Below, one piece after another: positions 27,363-39,705 of a DNA stretch of 64,000 bases. Origin of the DNA: Lantana camara (lineage: Eukaryota; Streptophyta; Magnoliopsida; Lamiales; Verbenaceae); contig CM074856.1 in assembly GCA_037501455.1 (NCBI GenBank), positions 21,597,001-21,661,000 of the forward strand. Direction: 5' to 3'. The position numbers and the translations under genes were made by a program. Each line of letters starts with the position of its first letter. Position 1 is the stretch's first letter. The notes beneath the pieces were generated by a model, which made no database searches, had not been told where the DNA came from, and worked only from the letters and a program-made list of their open reading frames with translations.

Positions 27363-30300
27363 ATGGAAGTTCAGTCGCATTATGATCCTAACCAGCAGCA
27401 GATGGATAAGGCTTTTGTCGAACAGTTCGAGGTTCCACGCAATATGCTTGTTTCTGGCCGAGAAGATACTCATTTCTATACTTGGTGCCGATCAAGGAAC
27501 AAAGGCAGGACTAGGAGCAGTCTGATGGAGGTAATGATGGATTTGATGATGATGAGGCTGACCTAGCAGGGTATAGACAGGATTATTTTGGCGAAGGGGA
27601 TGTATAACTATGATAAAAGTGTTAGGAATAGTGCCCTAGAAAGCCGATTGTATATCCGCTTTGTGCTTTTCCTTATTATAATCACAAACAATCTTTGAAT
27701 GAAATAACGAATTAAGGCAACACTTCTTTATATGCTCTTGTTTGGTATGCGTTTACTTTATCTGTGCATGTATGAGAACTCCCCTAATCCTGATGACTTT
27801 AGGACTCTACCATTTAGGTGAAATGGTTCATGAAACGAGCCCTATATCACATAAGTCATGATTAGTAAAATACTCCAAGTCGATGAGTCCTACCGACAGT
27901 GGGAGTGTCAACCTGACTCCTCTAAGGCTTGCTTGTGAGATCACGCCCTTAAGAAGGACCACCTTGTTTCATGGAGGTGCAAAGTGTATAGTTGATACGT
28001 GCGTGATACATGAGGGTGCTTACTTATTAAAGTAAGTTCACTGAGGTGCCCCGTGTGAGAACATTCCTAAATGGGAAAGGAAGTTTCTATTTCAGGAAAT
28101 AGAAACTTCCAGATTAGGAAATATCTCACGAGTCATTGATGTGATTAATTGATCCTTAGACTTGAGGTTCCTTGTCACTTTATGAGTTAACTCTGTAGTC
28201 TTAGGTATAAGCTTTAAAGGGTGTTGCCTTAGACAACTGATTCAAGGCTTATGCTGGGGCTACACAAGTGATTCATGAAAGTGAATGAGAATCAAGAAAG
28301 GACCTACACTTGCATTTTCAAGGTGATCTCTTATTGTATAAGTCATTCATATGCCATATGGAGTCCTTGGCCAAGGCAGTAGATCAAGACATCAAGAAAA
28401 GGGTTTCTTGGATTGAGATCAAATGGATATGAAATGCACTTAGCTTTAAGACCGGATTATTAGGGTTCTGATTATTCCCTTACCCTAGATCTTGGTTGAG
28501 AGATAGAAAGTAGGAGGATTGTATCTCACATGAATCAATGACTTAAAGGTTCTGTCGAATCCGAACATTCCAAGTCAGCTAGGGGTTAAACACCTGTTGC
28601 TAGACTATGGTCGTTTAATCTATGGACTGATTAATTAATTAGTGAATTAATTAATTAGGGTCACTGCTAATTGAATTGAGAACCTAGAGGGTCACACACA
28701 ACAACTTGGTTACATGAGTTGAGGCTTTAAAATGATTAAACGAGTTAATCGGGCCTAGAGGGTTCCACAAGTGTGAAAGCACACGTGTGGGTCACGTGAC
28801 TGGACACGTGTCATTATGACACGTGTGCCACACGCGACTATTTAATTGGATATTAAATAATTAAGTTGTTAATTATTTAATAGACTTTGGTTTAATTTTG
28901 AATTAAAAAGAAAGTCTTATTTTGGAGAAAAATAATCTAGTTAATTAATTAGATAAAATAAGTTATTTATTTTAAATAAATAAAGTATAAAATTATCCAA
29001 AAAATAGTTTCGATATTTTTAGCTCTCTTGAAAGTTGATTTGAATTTGAATTCAAAGTCAAAGTCAAAATTACTTGATGATCAAGTAATAGGAGAGAGAG
29101 AGACCAAAACCCTAGCCCATAAGGACTAGGATTTTCGGTCCTCCCTTTATTATAAATAGGGGAGCTCGAGCTCCCCTTAGAGCTAATTGGCAATTCTTTT
29201 GGTTCATGTGTTGAACACCATCCTTTCTCCAAGATAAACGAAACCCTAGGTTAAGCCTAAACACTAACTAGAGAACTAGCATCCTTACTAGTTAGATTGT
29301 AGTCAAGTTAGTGGACTATCTCTAGAGAGCTTCAAGTTAGAAGTTTGAAGATTCGAGCTTTACCAAGGAGAGGGGATCAAGCCGCGAGAAGAGCGTTCTT
29401 GGGTGGCTTGAAACGCTTCAAGAAAGAATAAAAGAAAAGTAAGTTTCTTAACTCTACGAATTTGGATACACGATTGCGAGTCCAAGGTCCTTTTGTTGGA
29501 AAATTTTTTGAATTTCCGCTGCTTTCTTATTCGTATTTTCCAACAAAAAGACCCCCGAATTTTGGCACCATGGATGACGGATTTCAGATGACATGGAACT
29601 GCAGCAAGTATTTTGCGCTTGGTTTGGACAAATAGTAAGGGCAGTATGAGAAGTCAACTCGATGGTATCGAGTACTTCTCATTTTAATTTTTGTTTAACA
29701 ACGTGGCCTAGTGTAGAAAATTTTTCCAAGCCTTGAACGTTTATGGCACTTTACGGCTTTATAATGGATATCTGTTTACCGCTTTCCATAACTGTCATTG
29801 CATGAGTCTTAGAGTTGCTTCAAGATACCATTAGGGCCGTTATAAGATCATACCATTTCATTTAATGTCATTATACTTGATATGTTATGCATGTTCATGA
29901 ATTGTCAATGGTAATGGATAATGGAATAATGGATCAATATTGATATGCTATTCATGATTATAAGTTGCTCTTGCCTATGTGGTAATGTGATAATGGAGGC
30001 ATACTCAGCACATGTGGATTGAGAACAACGTTGATGGAAACTGGACTGAGTTTGTGAAGGAATTTCAACAGAAATACACCCCTCAGGTAACACGTGATGC
30101 AAGAGAAGCTGAATTTATGAACTTGGTTCAAGGATCTATGAACGTGATGGAGTATGAAGCTAAGTTTGTTAGGCTGATAAAGTATGCACCCCACATTTTG
30201 AGTGATGAGCGTCGCAAGACTAAAAGGTTCATTGATGGTGTGAAACCTGAGCTCTGTTGGGCACTAGCTTCTTTGGATGTTGAGACCTACAGTACTCGAG

Positions 30301-30425
30301 CAGTTGACAAAGCCTTGAAGATTGAAGCAGCCCATAAGGACATTCAGATGACTGTTAGTCATCAAGGTCCTTCTAACCCTAAGCCTTTTAATGGAACAAA
30401 GAGACCTGCTGGATCCCTCTCTTAA
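27363..30425 (+). pseudogene. gag remnant of the gypsy element, split by solo LTR D1
   Basis: The N-terminal piece starts at 27363 (MEVQSHYDPNQQQ). After solo LTR D1 (27620-29545) the gag domain is seen at 30012-30425 as 137 codons with NWTEFVKEFQQKYTP and REAEFMNLVQGSM, the core of the retrotransposon gag family that forms the particle shell. The frame then stops at TAA (30423-30425). Zinc knuckles downstream (about 30535-30650) are damaged: one has a Cys replaced by Tyr (CYWYGSFEHVQEHC). Confidence 0.8.
27620..29545 (+). repeat. Solo LTR of a second family (D1), inserted in the gypsy interior
   Basis: It is 1926 bp, starts TGTTAGGAATAGTG and ends TTTTCCAACA. The perfect 5-bp target duplication is AAAAG (27615-27619 and 29546-29550), which marks a complete solo LTR. 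It contains four CACGTG boxes at 28782-28825, a TATA box (TATAAATAGG, 29151-29160) and a perfect 20-bp palindrome at 29158-29177 just downstream of it. A second copy (D2) lies at 48003-64000 and carries the CACTA insertion, so D1 is the empty-site reference for that insertion. Confidence 0.93.
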
Positions 30426-31436
30426 GTGACCGGGAAAAAACCAATGATTGCACCACAACAATAACAGTGGGCCCTGCAACAACAACAAAGGGCACCCCAG
30501 CAGTATGAAGCGCCTCAACCCACTCAAGAGGAGATAGTCTATAACTACTGTAGCTGTAAGGGACACACTAAGGAAAACTGTCGCAAGAAGAATGGTCAGT
30601 GTTATTGGTATGGTTCCTTTGAGCATGTACAGGAACACTGTTCTACTAGGCTTACAAGATTTGGGGTTCAAGACAAGGGTAAAACAGTGGTGGGTACGAC
30701 GAGCAAACCGGTGGTTAAAGGCAGAGCATATGCAATGGATGGTAATGAGAAGGTTGATACTTCGCCTGTTGTGGAAGGTACTGTGCACATTCTTAACACG
30801 CCAGTTAAGGTCTTATATGACCCTTGTGCCATGCATTCATTCATTGCATTTAATTTATGTGCGCATTTACAATTTTCACTTGAATAATTGTCATATAAAA
30901 TGGAAGTAAGTTCTCCTTTGGGGACTTACCTCGTAACGGATGAAGTATATAAACGCTGCCCTATACGTATTGGTAATCGCTACTACCCTTCAGATCTCAT
31001 TGAGTTGCCTATGATAAGATATGGAATCATACTTGGAATGGATTAGTTATTTAAGTACCATATTAATCAGGATTGTTACAAGAAGGAAGTTATATTGGAA
31101 GAAGATGAAAGTTGAACATAAGAGAAGAAAGTGGAGAAGTTATCAATGGTTTCTTCATTAGAAGCTAAGAAACTAATTCAGAAAGAAGCTAGAGGATTCG
31201 CTGCTTATCTTTTGAATAGGCCGAAAGACCAACTTAAGATCGAAGAAGTGAAAGTGGTCAATAAATTCCTAGAAGTGTTTCCCGAACACTTGAATTTGTT
31301 ACCTCCTGACCGAGAGTTAGAGTTCACAATCGAGACGATATTAGGAGCTGAGCCATTTTCCAAGATACCTTACCGAATGACTCTAGTTGAATTGGAAGAG
31401 TTGAGAAAACAATTGGACGACATTTGGTGTTCTTAA
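30426..31436 (+). pseudogene. Protease and N-terminal reverse transcriptase remnant of the gypsy element
   Basis: At about 30765-30890 the protease block VKVLYDPCAMHSFIA has D-P-C where the active site should read D-S/T-G, so it is dead. At 31131-31436 the linker and RT start are seen (EFTIETILGAEPFSKIPYRM and LEELRKQLDD), after which the frame ends. The central RT motif Y-x-D-D is not present; about the middle half of RT is deleted. Confidence 0.8.
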
Positions 31437-31770
31437 AGACACTAGAAGAGCATGCTGAGTATATCCGAATTATGTTGAGCACTTTGCTAGATCACAAGCT
31501 ATATGCCAAGTTCAGCAAATACGAGTTTTGACTAGAAAGAGTTACATTTCTTGGACACATTATTTTCGGAACCGGACTTGAAGTAGATCCATCAAAGTCG
31601 AAGCAGTAATGGAGTGGAAGACACCGAAGAACCTTACCGAAGTATGAAGGTTTTTCGGATTAGCGGGTTACTATAGAAGATTCATAAAGGATTTTGTGAA
31701 GATAGCCGCACTACTCACGAAATTGACAAAGAAGGAAGGAAATTCAAACTGTGATGGGAACTAAGTTAAA
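31437..31770 (+). pseudogene. C-terminal reverse transcriptase remnant of the gypsy element
   Basis: Fragments in shifting frames read AEYIRIMLSTLLDHKLYAKF, VTFLGHII, and then RFFGLAGYYRRFIKDF, the typical RT tail and connection region of Ty3/gypsy elements. They are broken by frameshifts and stops. RNase H is missing after this point. Confidence 0.75.
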
Positions 31771-32631
31771 TTTCAGTAAACGGCACACCCTCAGAAGGAT
31801 GGACAGTCTGAAAGAATGATCAAATACTTGGAAGATATGTTGAGAGCTTACCCTTTGGACTTTCAAGATAGTTGGAATGATTGCTTACACTTCGTGGAGT
31901 TTGCATACAATAACAGTTATCAAGCTCGAATTTAAGCAACGCCATATGAAGCTTTATATGGAAAGAAGTGTAAATCTCCATTGTGCTGGGATTTGGATGA
32001 AGTAAGACAGACAGAGTATGGATCGAAGAAAGTAAATCTGGTTAAGTGGATAAAAGATGCAATTGAAAAGATTCAGATCATATGGCAGAGGATGAAAGCT
32101 GCTCAGGATAGACCGAAGAGTTATTCCAATAGAAGAAGAAGAGATTTAGTATTCGTCGTGGGCGAGCGAGCGTTCTTGAAAGCATCACCGAAGAAAGGGT
32201 TTACTCGAATTGGGAAAGGTGGTAAATTAAACCCAAGATATGTTGGACCCTTCGAGATAATGGAACGAGTTATAGAAACTGCTTAGATATTGGATTTACC
32301 TGAAATTTTTATAGGAATGCACAATGTATTCCATGTGTCTCAACTTTGTAAGTGTTTTTGGGATGAGACAGAGATAGTGCCAATGGAAGAGTTACCGCTA
32401 GAACTGAACTTCACTTACTTGTTAAAACTGGAAAAGATATTGGACAAAAAGTTCCAGGAGTTAAGGAATAGGAAGATTCCTTTGGTAAAAATCCTTTGGA
32501 AGGGACATGGTACAGAAGAGGCAACGTGGGAAACAGAGGATAAGATGCAGAAACATTACCCCAAGCTGTTTGCAGAAGAATCTGAGGACAGATTCTCTTT
32601 AAGGAGGAGTGATTGTAACAGCCCAAAATAG
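31771..32631 (+). pseudogene. Integrase C-terminal part and chromodomain-like end of the gypsy element
   Basis: The sequence resumes inside the integrase core (DGQSERMIKYLEDMLRAY, then FVEFAYNNSYQ and TPYEALYGKKC), with the zinc-binding N-terminus and first catalytic Asp lost. The frame at 31981-32286 carries KLNPRYVGPFEIMERV. The frame at 32290-32631 carries MHNVFHVSQLCKC and WKGHGTEEATWETEDKMQK, the C-terminal chromodomain-like motif of chromoviruses. A TAG at 32284-32286 separates the two. Confidence 0.82.
32601..32609 (+). other. Polypurine tract of the gypsy element
   Basis: AAGGAGGAG lies 4 bp before the 3' LTR start (TGTAACA at 32614), the expected plus-strand primer site. Confidence 0.7.
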
Positions 32632-35600
32632 GGCCTGGATGAAAACGGTAAGATAAGGGAAATGGTAAAGCATTTATATATCATCATCCAACTTTACAAA
32701 CTTTCATACATTGCATTCTTACGTGATCAAAGTGCTTATATGTGACCTACAGTGTTTTAAGGGGATCTCTTGGCCGTAAACCCAATTTACTATTCATTTT
32801 CCCAACCTACTTTGCTCAATGATTCAATGGAACCCTACAGGTTCGTAACTTATATTTTCCAACTGTTTGAACTTGTTTTCTAAGCTTCGGAACCTTTCTT
32901 GAACCAAAAAGGACACTTTGGGAACTTACTGACCAAAGTTACTATTTATCTTATAAACGAGTTTTGATTCGGACACCCTTTGCTACCCAAGTTTATAATC
33001 GAATCATTCCTTGAGTCGATACGAGTCTATTGGTATTAGTCTTGACTCGAAAATCTATTTTTGAACTTTGTTTTAAAGAAAATGTTTGAGCTAAGACACT
33101 ATTCACTATTCCTTCTACGAACGGGTTTTCGTTCGGAGAACTTGTACTCTTCATATTTGCATTTAAAACACTCCTTGATTTATTTCAAGACTTTTGAGAT
33201 CATTACAACTCTTGATTCAAGCCCTAGCTCGAGTTTTAAAGAAAACGTTTTAAAAATGAGTTTACTATTCATCCTACGTTTCTAACTTTTTATCGGTTAA
33301 AACATTTCATAGTCAATATTGCGCTCAAAATGCTTCTTGATTTATTTTATGACTTTTTGACACTATCCGGACTTTCAAATCATCTTTGAGGATCGTGTTT
33401 CATTCATGTTTTGTCAAAAGATCAAAGTCACTATTCTTTAAAATTAATATATCTTTTAAACGGTAAATCTGTTTTCTTCGAGTAAATATTCGTTTCGAAG
33501 CTAATTTTTCTCCAATAACAATGAGAAACTGTCAAGACGCTTTTACTCATGTTTGGGATGTTAAATTACCAAAATACCCTCTATATTCCATTTTCTAATA
33601 ATAGATCAAAGTTAGCTTCCAAGGTAAGCCATTCCATTTTGCTCTCCTATCCTTAACGTAAGTTTATTTACAAGGTGAGGGGCTTCTTCACACCTATAAA
33701 TACCACTCCAAGAGAACTCATTTCCTTTCTCAAAGTTGTGTTGACAACACCCATTCTCTACCTCTCTTCCCCCTCTTGCCGTGAGGCACCCCCTTCTCTT
33801 TTAGGTTAGTTGTTTTTATTTTATGCTTTAGTTTTTATGTTATGTTTTTTTTAGTTTATGTTTTTATATTATGGTTTATTTATATTATGTTTAGATTGGG
33901 TCTTAGAGTCTTCCCTAAGACATATAGGAGTTTAATTTATGCGTTTATAATATAGTTTTTATAACATGTTTGAATAGTTATGGTTTATAATTTAATTGTT
34001 TAGTATATGCTATGAAATGTTATTATATGCTTTAATATATGATATGATCATGTAATGGGGCTGCTATATGATGATTATTGATGCGTTATTATGATATTTG
34101 AATTACGTTCAAGCATGTTAGACAATGGAATAGTAACCTATGATCAATTATATCATAACTTGTTACATGTTGCTAATTAGTTTCAATTGATAAATGTTAC
34201 ATGTTTAATGGTCATGTTATGCTATTACTTATGTCTATGATATGTTATTATATTGTTACAATGTTACATGACTCATATATTATGAATTGATCTTATGTTA
34301 TGACTTGGATTAATGGAATAGTAATTGATCATATGTTATACACTTGAATAGTATCACACCTTGTAACCTAAGATAGAATAGTACTTCATAACCTTATATT
34401 ATTCTCTAATTAGACTTCTTAATCATAGGTTATACCTTTAATCAAGATCACACTTGCTTATAAAAACATGAACTTGAACTATAGGTTATAATCAAGATCA
34501 TAATTTGATTAGGGGTGTGCATGTGTGTTTATCGTGTGTGTGTGTTGTGCATGGCGTGTGTGTGTGTGTGTTTAGTGTGAGGGTTTGACCCGACCTTTTG
34601 ACCCGATATGTGATTAGTAACCATGAATAGTAACCTTAAATAGTATTTTTGAATAGTACCTTTGAATAGTAAAATGAAATAAAACTTGAGCTTTCTTCTT
34701 AGACGTTTGCACCTAATTTTTCCGAACCAGGTGTCTAAAATATCTTTTCAAAATGTGTTTCTTTTGTGGACTTGTTTTATAACCTTATGGTATACGTTTA
34801 GGATTCATAATTTGATTAATTCCTAATCGGTTATACTTAGATCATAGTCTCACGTTAATGATAACTCACTTTAACGTATTCCTATGTGTGTTACCTTATC
34901 TCTAATATCTTAAATGGTATTACTCTCTTGTGTTTATGTTCATTGATTGTTTGATAGCATTCATGTGCATCATTATAGAAGTGGGTCTTAGTTCTTGAGC
35001 TCACCTTAGTACACCACCTACAGGAGTTAAGGTTAATCACTGGAATCCCCAGGGCACTGCATAATCTATCCTACCTACTGTTACTAATAGGTGAGGTTAA
35101 ACTATTTCAACTGGAACCATGAATACTTAATGATTCATACATTTGAACTCAAAGCCTAGTTCTTTACAATCTTGTTTTGAAATGCCCTTTAAAAGGGACA
35201 ACTCTTCAAAGAACCCAGACCTATTCGTATTCATTGATCAAAGACACATGTTTTCAAAGTAATGCATCAAGGGTTTAATGTTTTCAAAGTAATGCATCAA
35301 TGGTTCAATGTTTTCAAAATAATGCATCAATGGTTTAATGTTTTCAAAGTATTGCATCAATAGTTCAATGGTTCAATGCATTTCTTCAATGGTTCATGTA
35401 TTCTAGCATTCGGATTTATTTCGGATGTCATCAATGGTACAAGTAATCAATGGCAGTGGTATGGGCCTGGCGGTTATGTATAGAGGTTATGCTCGGGAGG
35501 TGAGCGCCAACGACATCACTAATACCGGCCGCCACACTAGGCAATTGATATCGACTTTAATCAGGAGGTTTGGTTAAGTCAGGACAATTATCGGGAATGG

Positions 35601-36559
35601 ACCGCAAATCTATTCCCAAATCAATGGTTAATGGTCACCTAGGGGTCGCTCCACGAAGTGAAAGTTGGTGGAGGATGGTACATATGTGTATGTGTTAGGG
35701 TGTTGTCGATCTCAGTCCGACATCCTATTAATGGTCATGTTTTCTTGAGGGCATCAATGTTTCCATAAAGTTGGTTCATATCTTGCAAAGTTATTCCCTA
35801 CCCTTATCCCGTTTTATGAAAATCATATGAACCAAATCATGGCATATGTGTGCGTGTGTGACAACATTCATGAAAATGTTTTGAAAACACTCATTTCTTA
35901 TAGCATCGCATCAAAGGGTTTTATCACTTGAACTTATTCTTAAGTTCTTCGTTAAAGCTTTGCATTAAAGGTTTTACCTTTTGAACTTTACTTCAAAAGT
36001 TTACTTCAAGTACTTTCTTTTAAGGATATCCCTTACTTAGTCACTTTGACTAATACCTCTGCCTGTTTTTCTGGCCTCATGGTTTTAGGTCTTGCAGCCA
36101 CAGTCTAGAGGTACCTTGAAGCTCTAGAGTGTCTATTTTTTTCAAGTCAGGACTTTAGTTTATTAATCTATTTTGTGTCCTGTATATGATATATGGTTGC
36201 ATTGATGCTTGACCATATGCTTTTGTAATACTCTTGCTGCTGCTTTGATATAGCTACTATTGTTATCATTATGATCCCGTGATAATGTTCAATTAATATA
36301 GTAATATTAATAGTCTCTTCTGCTTATTGATATGTTATTGATTGTTTATATGCCACCACACACATGTTTTGAAAAGTTTTAAATTTTACTGATTTTCCAC
36401 TGCATAAGGCACATTGTTAAACACTGTTATTGTTAATCGCTAATGGTCATTGCCGTTCGCTGGAGTATTTCTTGAGTGATGGCTCACACCATTACTTGGG
36501 GGATGCTTCAGTGCGGGGGTTGGGGCGCCGCTCTCTACCAGCAAAGTGGGGGCGTTACA
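32614..36559 (+). repeat. 3' LTR of the gypsy element
   Basis: It is 3946 bp, starts TGTAACAGCCC and ends GGGGCGTTACA, followed by the GTTCG duplication. It aligns along its length with the 5' LTR with scattered substitutions and small gaps. It is intact and is the reference for the 5' LTR. Confidence 0.93.
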
Positions 36560-39364
36560 GTTCGTGATCCCGGGGATAGTTTTTACACACTAAAACCTTT
36601 GCCCGTGATACATACATATAGGGGTTTTACTTAACAACCAAAATAAAACCTAACTTAACTTAAACAAATCATAACGTATGTTTCATATCTTATCGATTCA
36701 TAACTTATCTTATCATTTTAAAGCATAGTCATATTTTATCATATTAACGAAACTATCCTCCTTTCACAAACCTTAGCATAACATACATACGTATAACTCG
36801 ACGGGTATGTGGATCATTAACCAACCACTTTCTCATTTCATACCATATCATATCAAAACAAAACATAAAACATACATACTTAACTTATCATGCCTCATTC
36901 ACTCCAATGATAGAAGGGTGTATACCCCCAAACCATCCATTACAGGTAAGGGGAGTACACGACTAACCCTCTTGATTCCATCCCCACCAACTTCCTGGTG
37001 GGTTCAGAGGTGATCCAATATATAGAGACCATGCCCACCCAAGCCTATCCCGACGGCCCGCTGCTATCCCGGGCCACCTGACGTAATAGAATACGGGGCC
37101 CAACATTAACCATTCATTACATACCATTTCAGAATGTTTCATAGCTTATAACCCGCTACATATATATCGTATCATATTAAACGTAACATACCATTCCTTG
37201 CAATAACTATGCTTTACATACCTCTCCATGTCAAATCCATTACATATCCTTTGCTCATAGTTGTCGGCTCGTAAGAGGCACACAGTTTGAAGCATAGCTC
37301 GATGTTGCAAAACATATCAATTCAAATTTAACCATAACAAGCGTACGTAGGCATGTACAATTGTACATAGCGTATCATACTTGTAAACTTATAACAAAGT
37401 CATAAAATACATATCACGTATGTATTTACTTATACTTAGTGCTTATAAACCATATGCCTTTGAAAATGAGCACATAAGGTAGGGTCATAACTATAATCCT
37501 AACCTCAACTTACAGCAACAAAGCCGAAACAAGATAATTGATCTATCCCGTAATCAACACGGCTAATGAAACACCACCCCGGGTGCACTTGGACAAATTG
37601 AACACACAATGCAAGGCTTAGACTCAAGAATGAACCACATAGATACACGATTATGCTTAAGAATGAAAGGGATGCAATGCAGTAGCATTCATGTATTCAT
37701 GCTCATAATTCACGTTAACATATCAATTTCACACCATAAATTTAAGAAACATAGCATAACACATCATATAATAAGTATATTGCATGATAGGATCATAATT
37801 TGGGTGGGTAGAATCGATTAAAAGAGCAAACGAGACAAAACACATACACACAAGCACACTGAGGGGGCGAACGGCCTCTTTAAACCTTGAACGGCCGTTC
37901 AGAGTCCTAGAAAGTCCCGCTGGGTTGAACGGTCGTTTCAGTCACCAAGGCGCCAAGGGGAAAGACAGTTTGGGCCAAGGTAGCGCCTGCTCTTGAGAAC
38001 GACTGTTTCCTCCTAGTGAAAGCTACCCTAAATGACCGTTCGGGGTATTCTTTGTCGGAGCAAAAAATGTAACAACTAGCAATAATAACAACAACAAAGG
38101 CAACATACATAGCAACTCCAAAGTCCATGAATTCCACACATCATCATGCAAGAATAACCACAAAAACGTGCATTCACACATTAATGCCACATAATCGTAA
38201 GAAAAGGGGTTAAATCTTAAGCCACCATCCTCCAAGCAAAAATGGTGAATCATGCATTTGGCAACCAACACCTCAAATTCCAGTAAGAACGGAACCAGGA
38301 AGTTCAAGACAAAAACATACAACTCGCATAGCTTCAAGAATTCAAGTTTCAAACATCTAATTCAAGAATTGTTCATAACCTACACTATTCATCTCCATCT
38401 TCAAATTCAAGAAAATATACACTAAAGCAACATTTAATCAGAGAGAAACAAAGCTCACGAGAATTCCTAACTTACCTCGGATTGTTGATCGGACGAGAAG
38501 TTGAGACGGAACTTGAGCTCAAAGGTTGAAGTGCCAAATGAGGGAGAAGACAGGGAGTGGTTCGGTTCTTAAAGGGAAAAAGAAGGAAGAAAACTAGTCC
38601 GGTCTGGTTCAAGAAAGGTTCGGTTTAATTGGTCTGAATTTAAAATGGTAGGAGGTTCAAACCACTTTAGAAAAATATAAGGTTAATTCCACCGAATCAG
38701 AATCATCAAAACGATTCCAATGGCGAAGTTAGAATTCGAATCTAAATTCCCGAGCTCAAGATATCCACGAATGACCCACAATACCCTAATTGCAATTAGG
38801 TCCCTAACTTTCAAACTTTTGACAATTGAGTCCAAGCACATATTAATTAAGTTCTATGGCAAAACACGACTTCAAATGTAATTCATGCTGACACGTAGCG
38901 CTTGTAACGTCACGTTTTCATATAATTTCAATTAAAGTAAATAAATTATGTAATTAAATCCACTCGTGACGTCATACTTGGATTACCGATGAGACGAGGT
39001 GTCACACGCCGGGCACAATAACAATGATTGATAATGCTTGGATATGAACGGACATCCGAAATAAATCCGTATGCTTAAATAATGAAGTCATTTGATGACT
39101 TTGAATAAATGATACGATGATGTTGAATGATAAATCAAATGGTTTTGAATAAATGGATGTGATAACAATGTACAATAGATGTGATAACGATGAACAATAT
39201 ATACAACAATTTTGAGCAATAGATGCATGAAACTTTGAATGATAGATGCAATGAAACAATAATATTTGATACTTTTAATGATTGTAAACAATGGATAGAA
39301 GATATTGGTGTGTAATGATGGCATACATTATTATCGAAGTATAACTTTTGAATGTTGAAAACGA

Positions 39365-39705
39365 TAAGAATAGTTTTGATTTGAAAGAGTTATCTCGAGG
39401 AAAGAATAGTTTGCATGAAAGGGGTCTGATTTGAAATAGTTACCTCAAGATAAGAATAGTTTATAAGAAAAGGCTTTGATTTGAAATAGTTATCTTGAGA
39501 TGAAGATAGTTGTAAGAGAAGGTTTTTAATTTGAAATAGTTATCTCGAGATGAAAATATTTGAAAGAAAAGGTTTGAACTTGAAATAGTTATCTCGAGAT
39601 GAGAATAGTTGAAAGAAAAGGTTTTTAATTTAAAATAGTTATCTCGAGATGGAAATAGTTGAAAGAAAAGGTTTTAATTTGAAATAGTATCTCGAGATAA
39701 ATTTT
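39365..39705 (+). repeat. 50-bp tandem repeat, about seven copies
   Basis: Units contain GAAATAGTTATCTCGAGATG. The TATCTCGAG landmark recurs at about 39391, 39441, 39491, 39541, 39590, 39640 and 39689, so the period is 49-50 bp. It lies within antisense LTR copy F. There are no unique spacers, so it is not a CRISPR array. Confidence 0.85.

Larger units (their letters stand above)
12199..36559 (+). mobile_element. Ty3/gypsy LTR retrotransposon (chromovirus-like), dead, with nested insertions
   Basis: Both borders are exact: the element starts TGTAACAGCCC and ends GGGGCGTTACA, with the 5-bp target duplication GTTCG at 12194-12198 and 36560-36564. Order: 5' LTR (12199-27229, interrupted), tRNA-Met primer site, gag, protease, reverse transcriptase remnant, integrase remnant, chromodomain-like end, polypurine tract, 3' LTR. 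The interior has stop codons and large deletions in RT, RNase H and integrase, so it cannot move by itself. Without insertions it is about 11.3 kb, of which about 7.9 kb is LTR. Confidence 0.93.
11624..39006 (+). repeat. Solo LTR (copy E), split by the gypsy element
   Basis: Pieces 11624-12198 and 36560-39006 form one LTR that starts TGTAGCACCCC and ends GGTGTCACA. Flanking 5-mers are TGCCG (11619-11623) and CGCCG (39007-39011), a target duplication differing by one C/T change. It belongs to the same family as copies A, B, C and G, sharing a GACTGAGTGAGGGGCTAC tract (about 12128) and a CTCGTGACGTCATAC tract near the right end. Length without the insertion is about 3.0 kb. No internal retroelement genes accompany it, so it is most simply a solo LTR left by recombination. 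Confidence 0.8.

Noticed and set aside
30264..30788. 174-codon minus-strand frame
   Set aside because: It is the antisense shadow of the gag and zinc-knuckle region of the gypsy element.
39365..39705. Regular repeats resembling a CRISPR array
   Set aside because: Units are head-to-tail with no unique spacers and lie in an LTR in a plant genome; this is a minisatellite.
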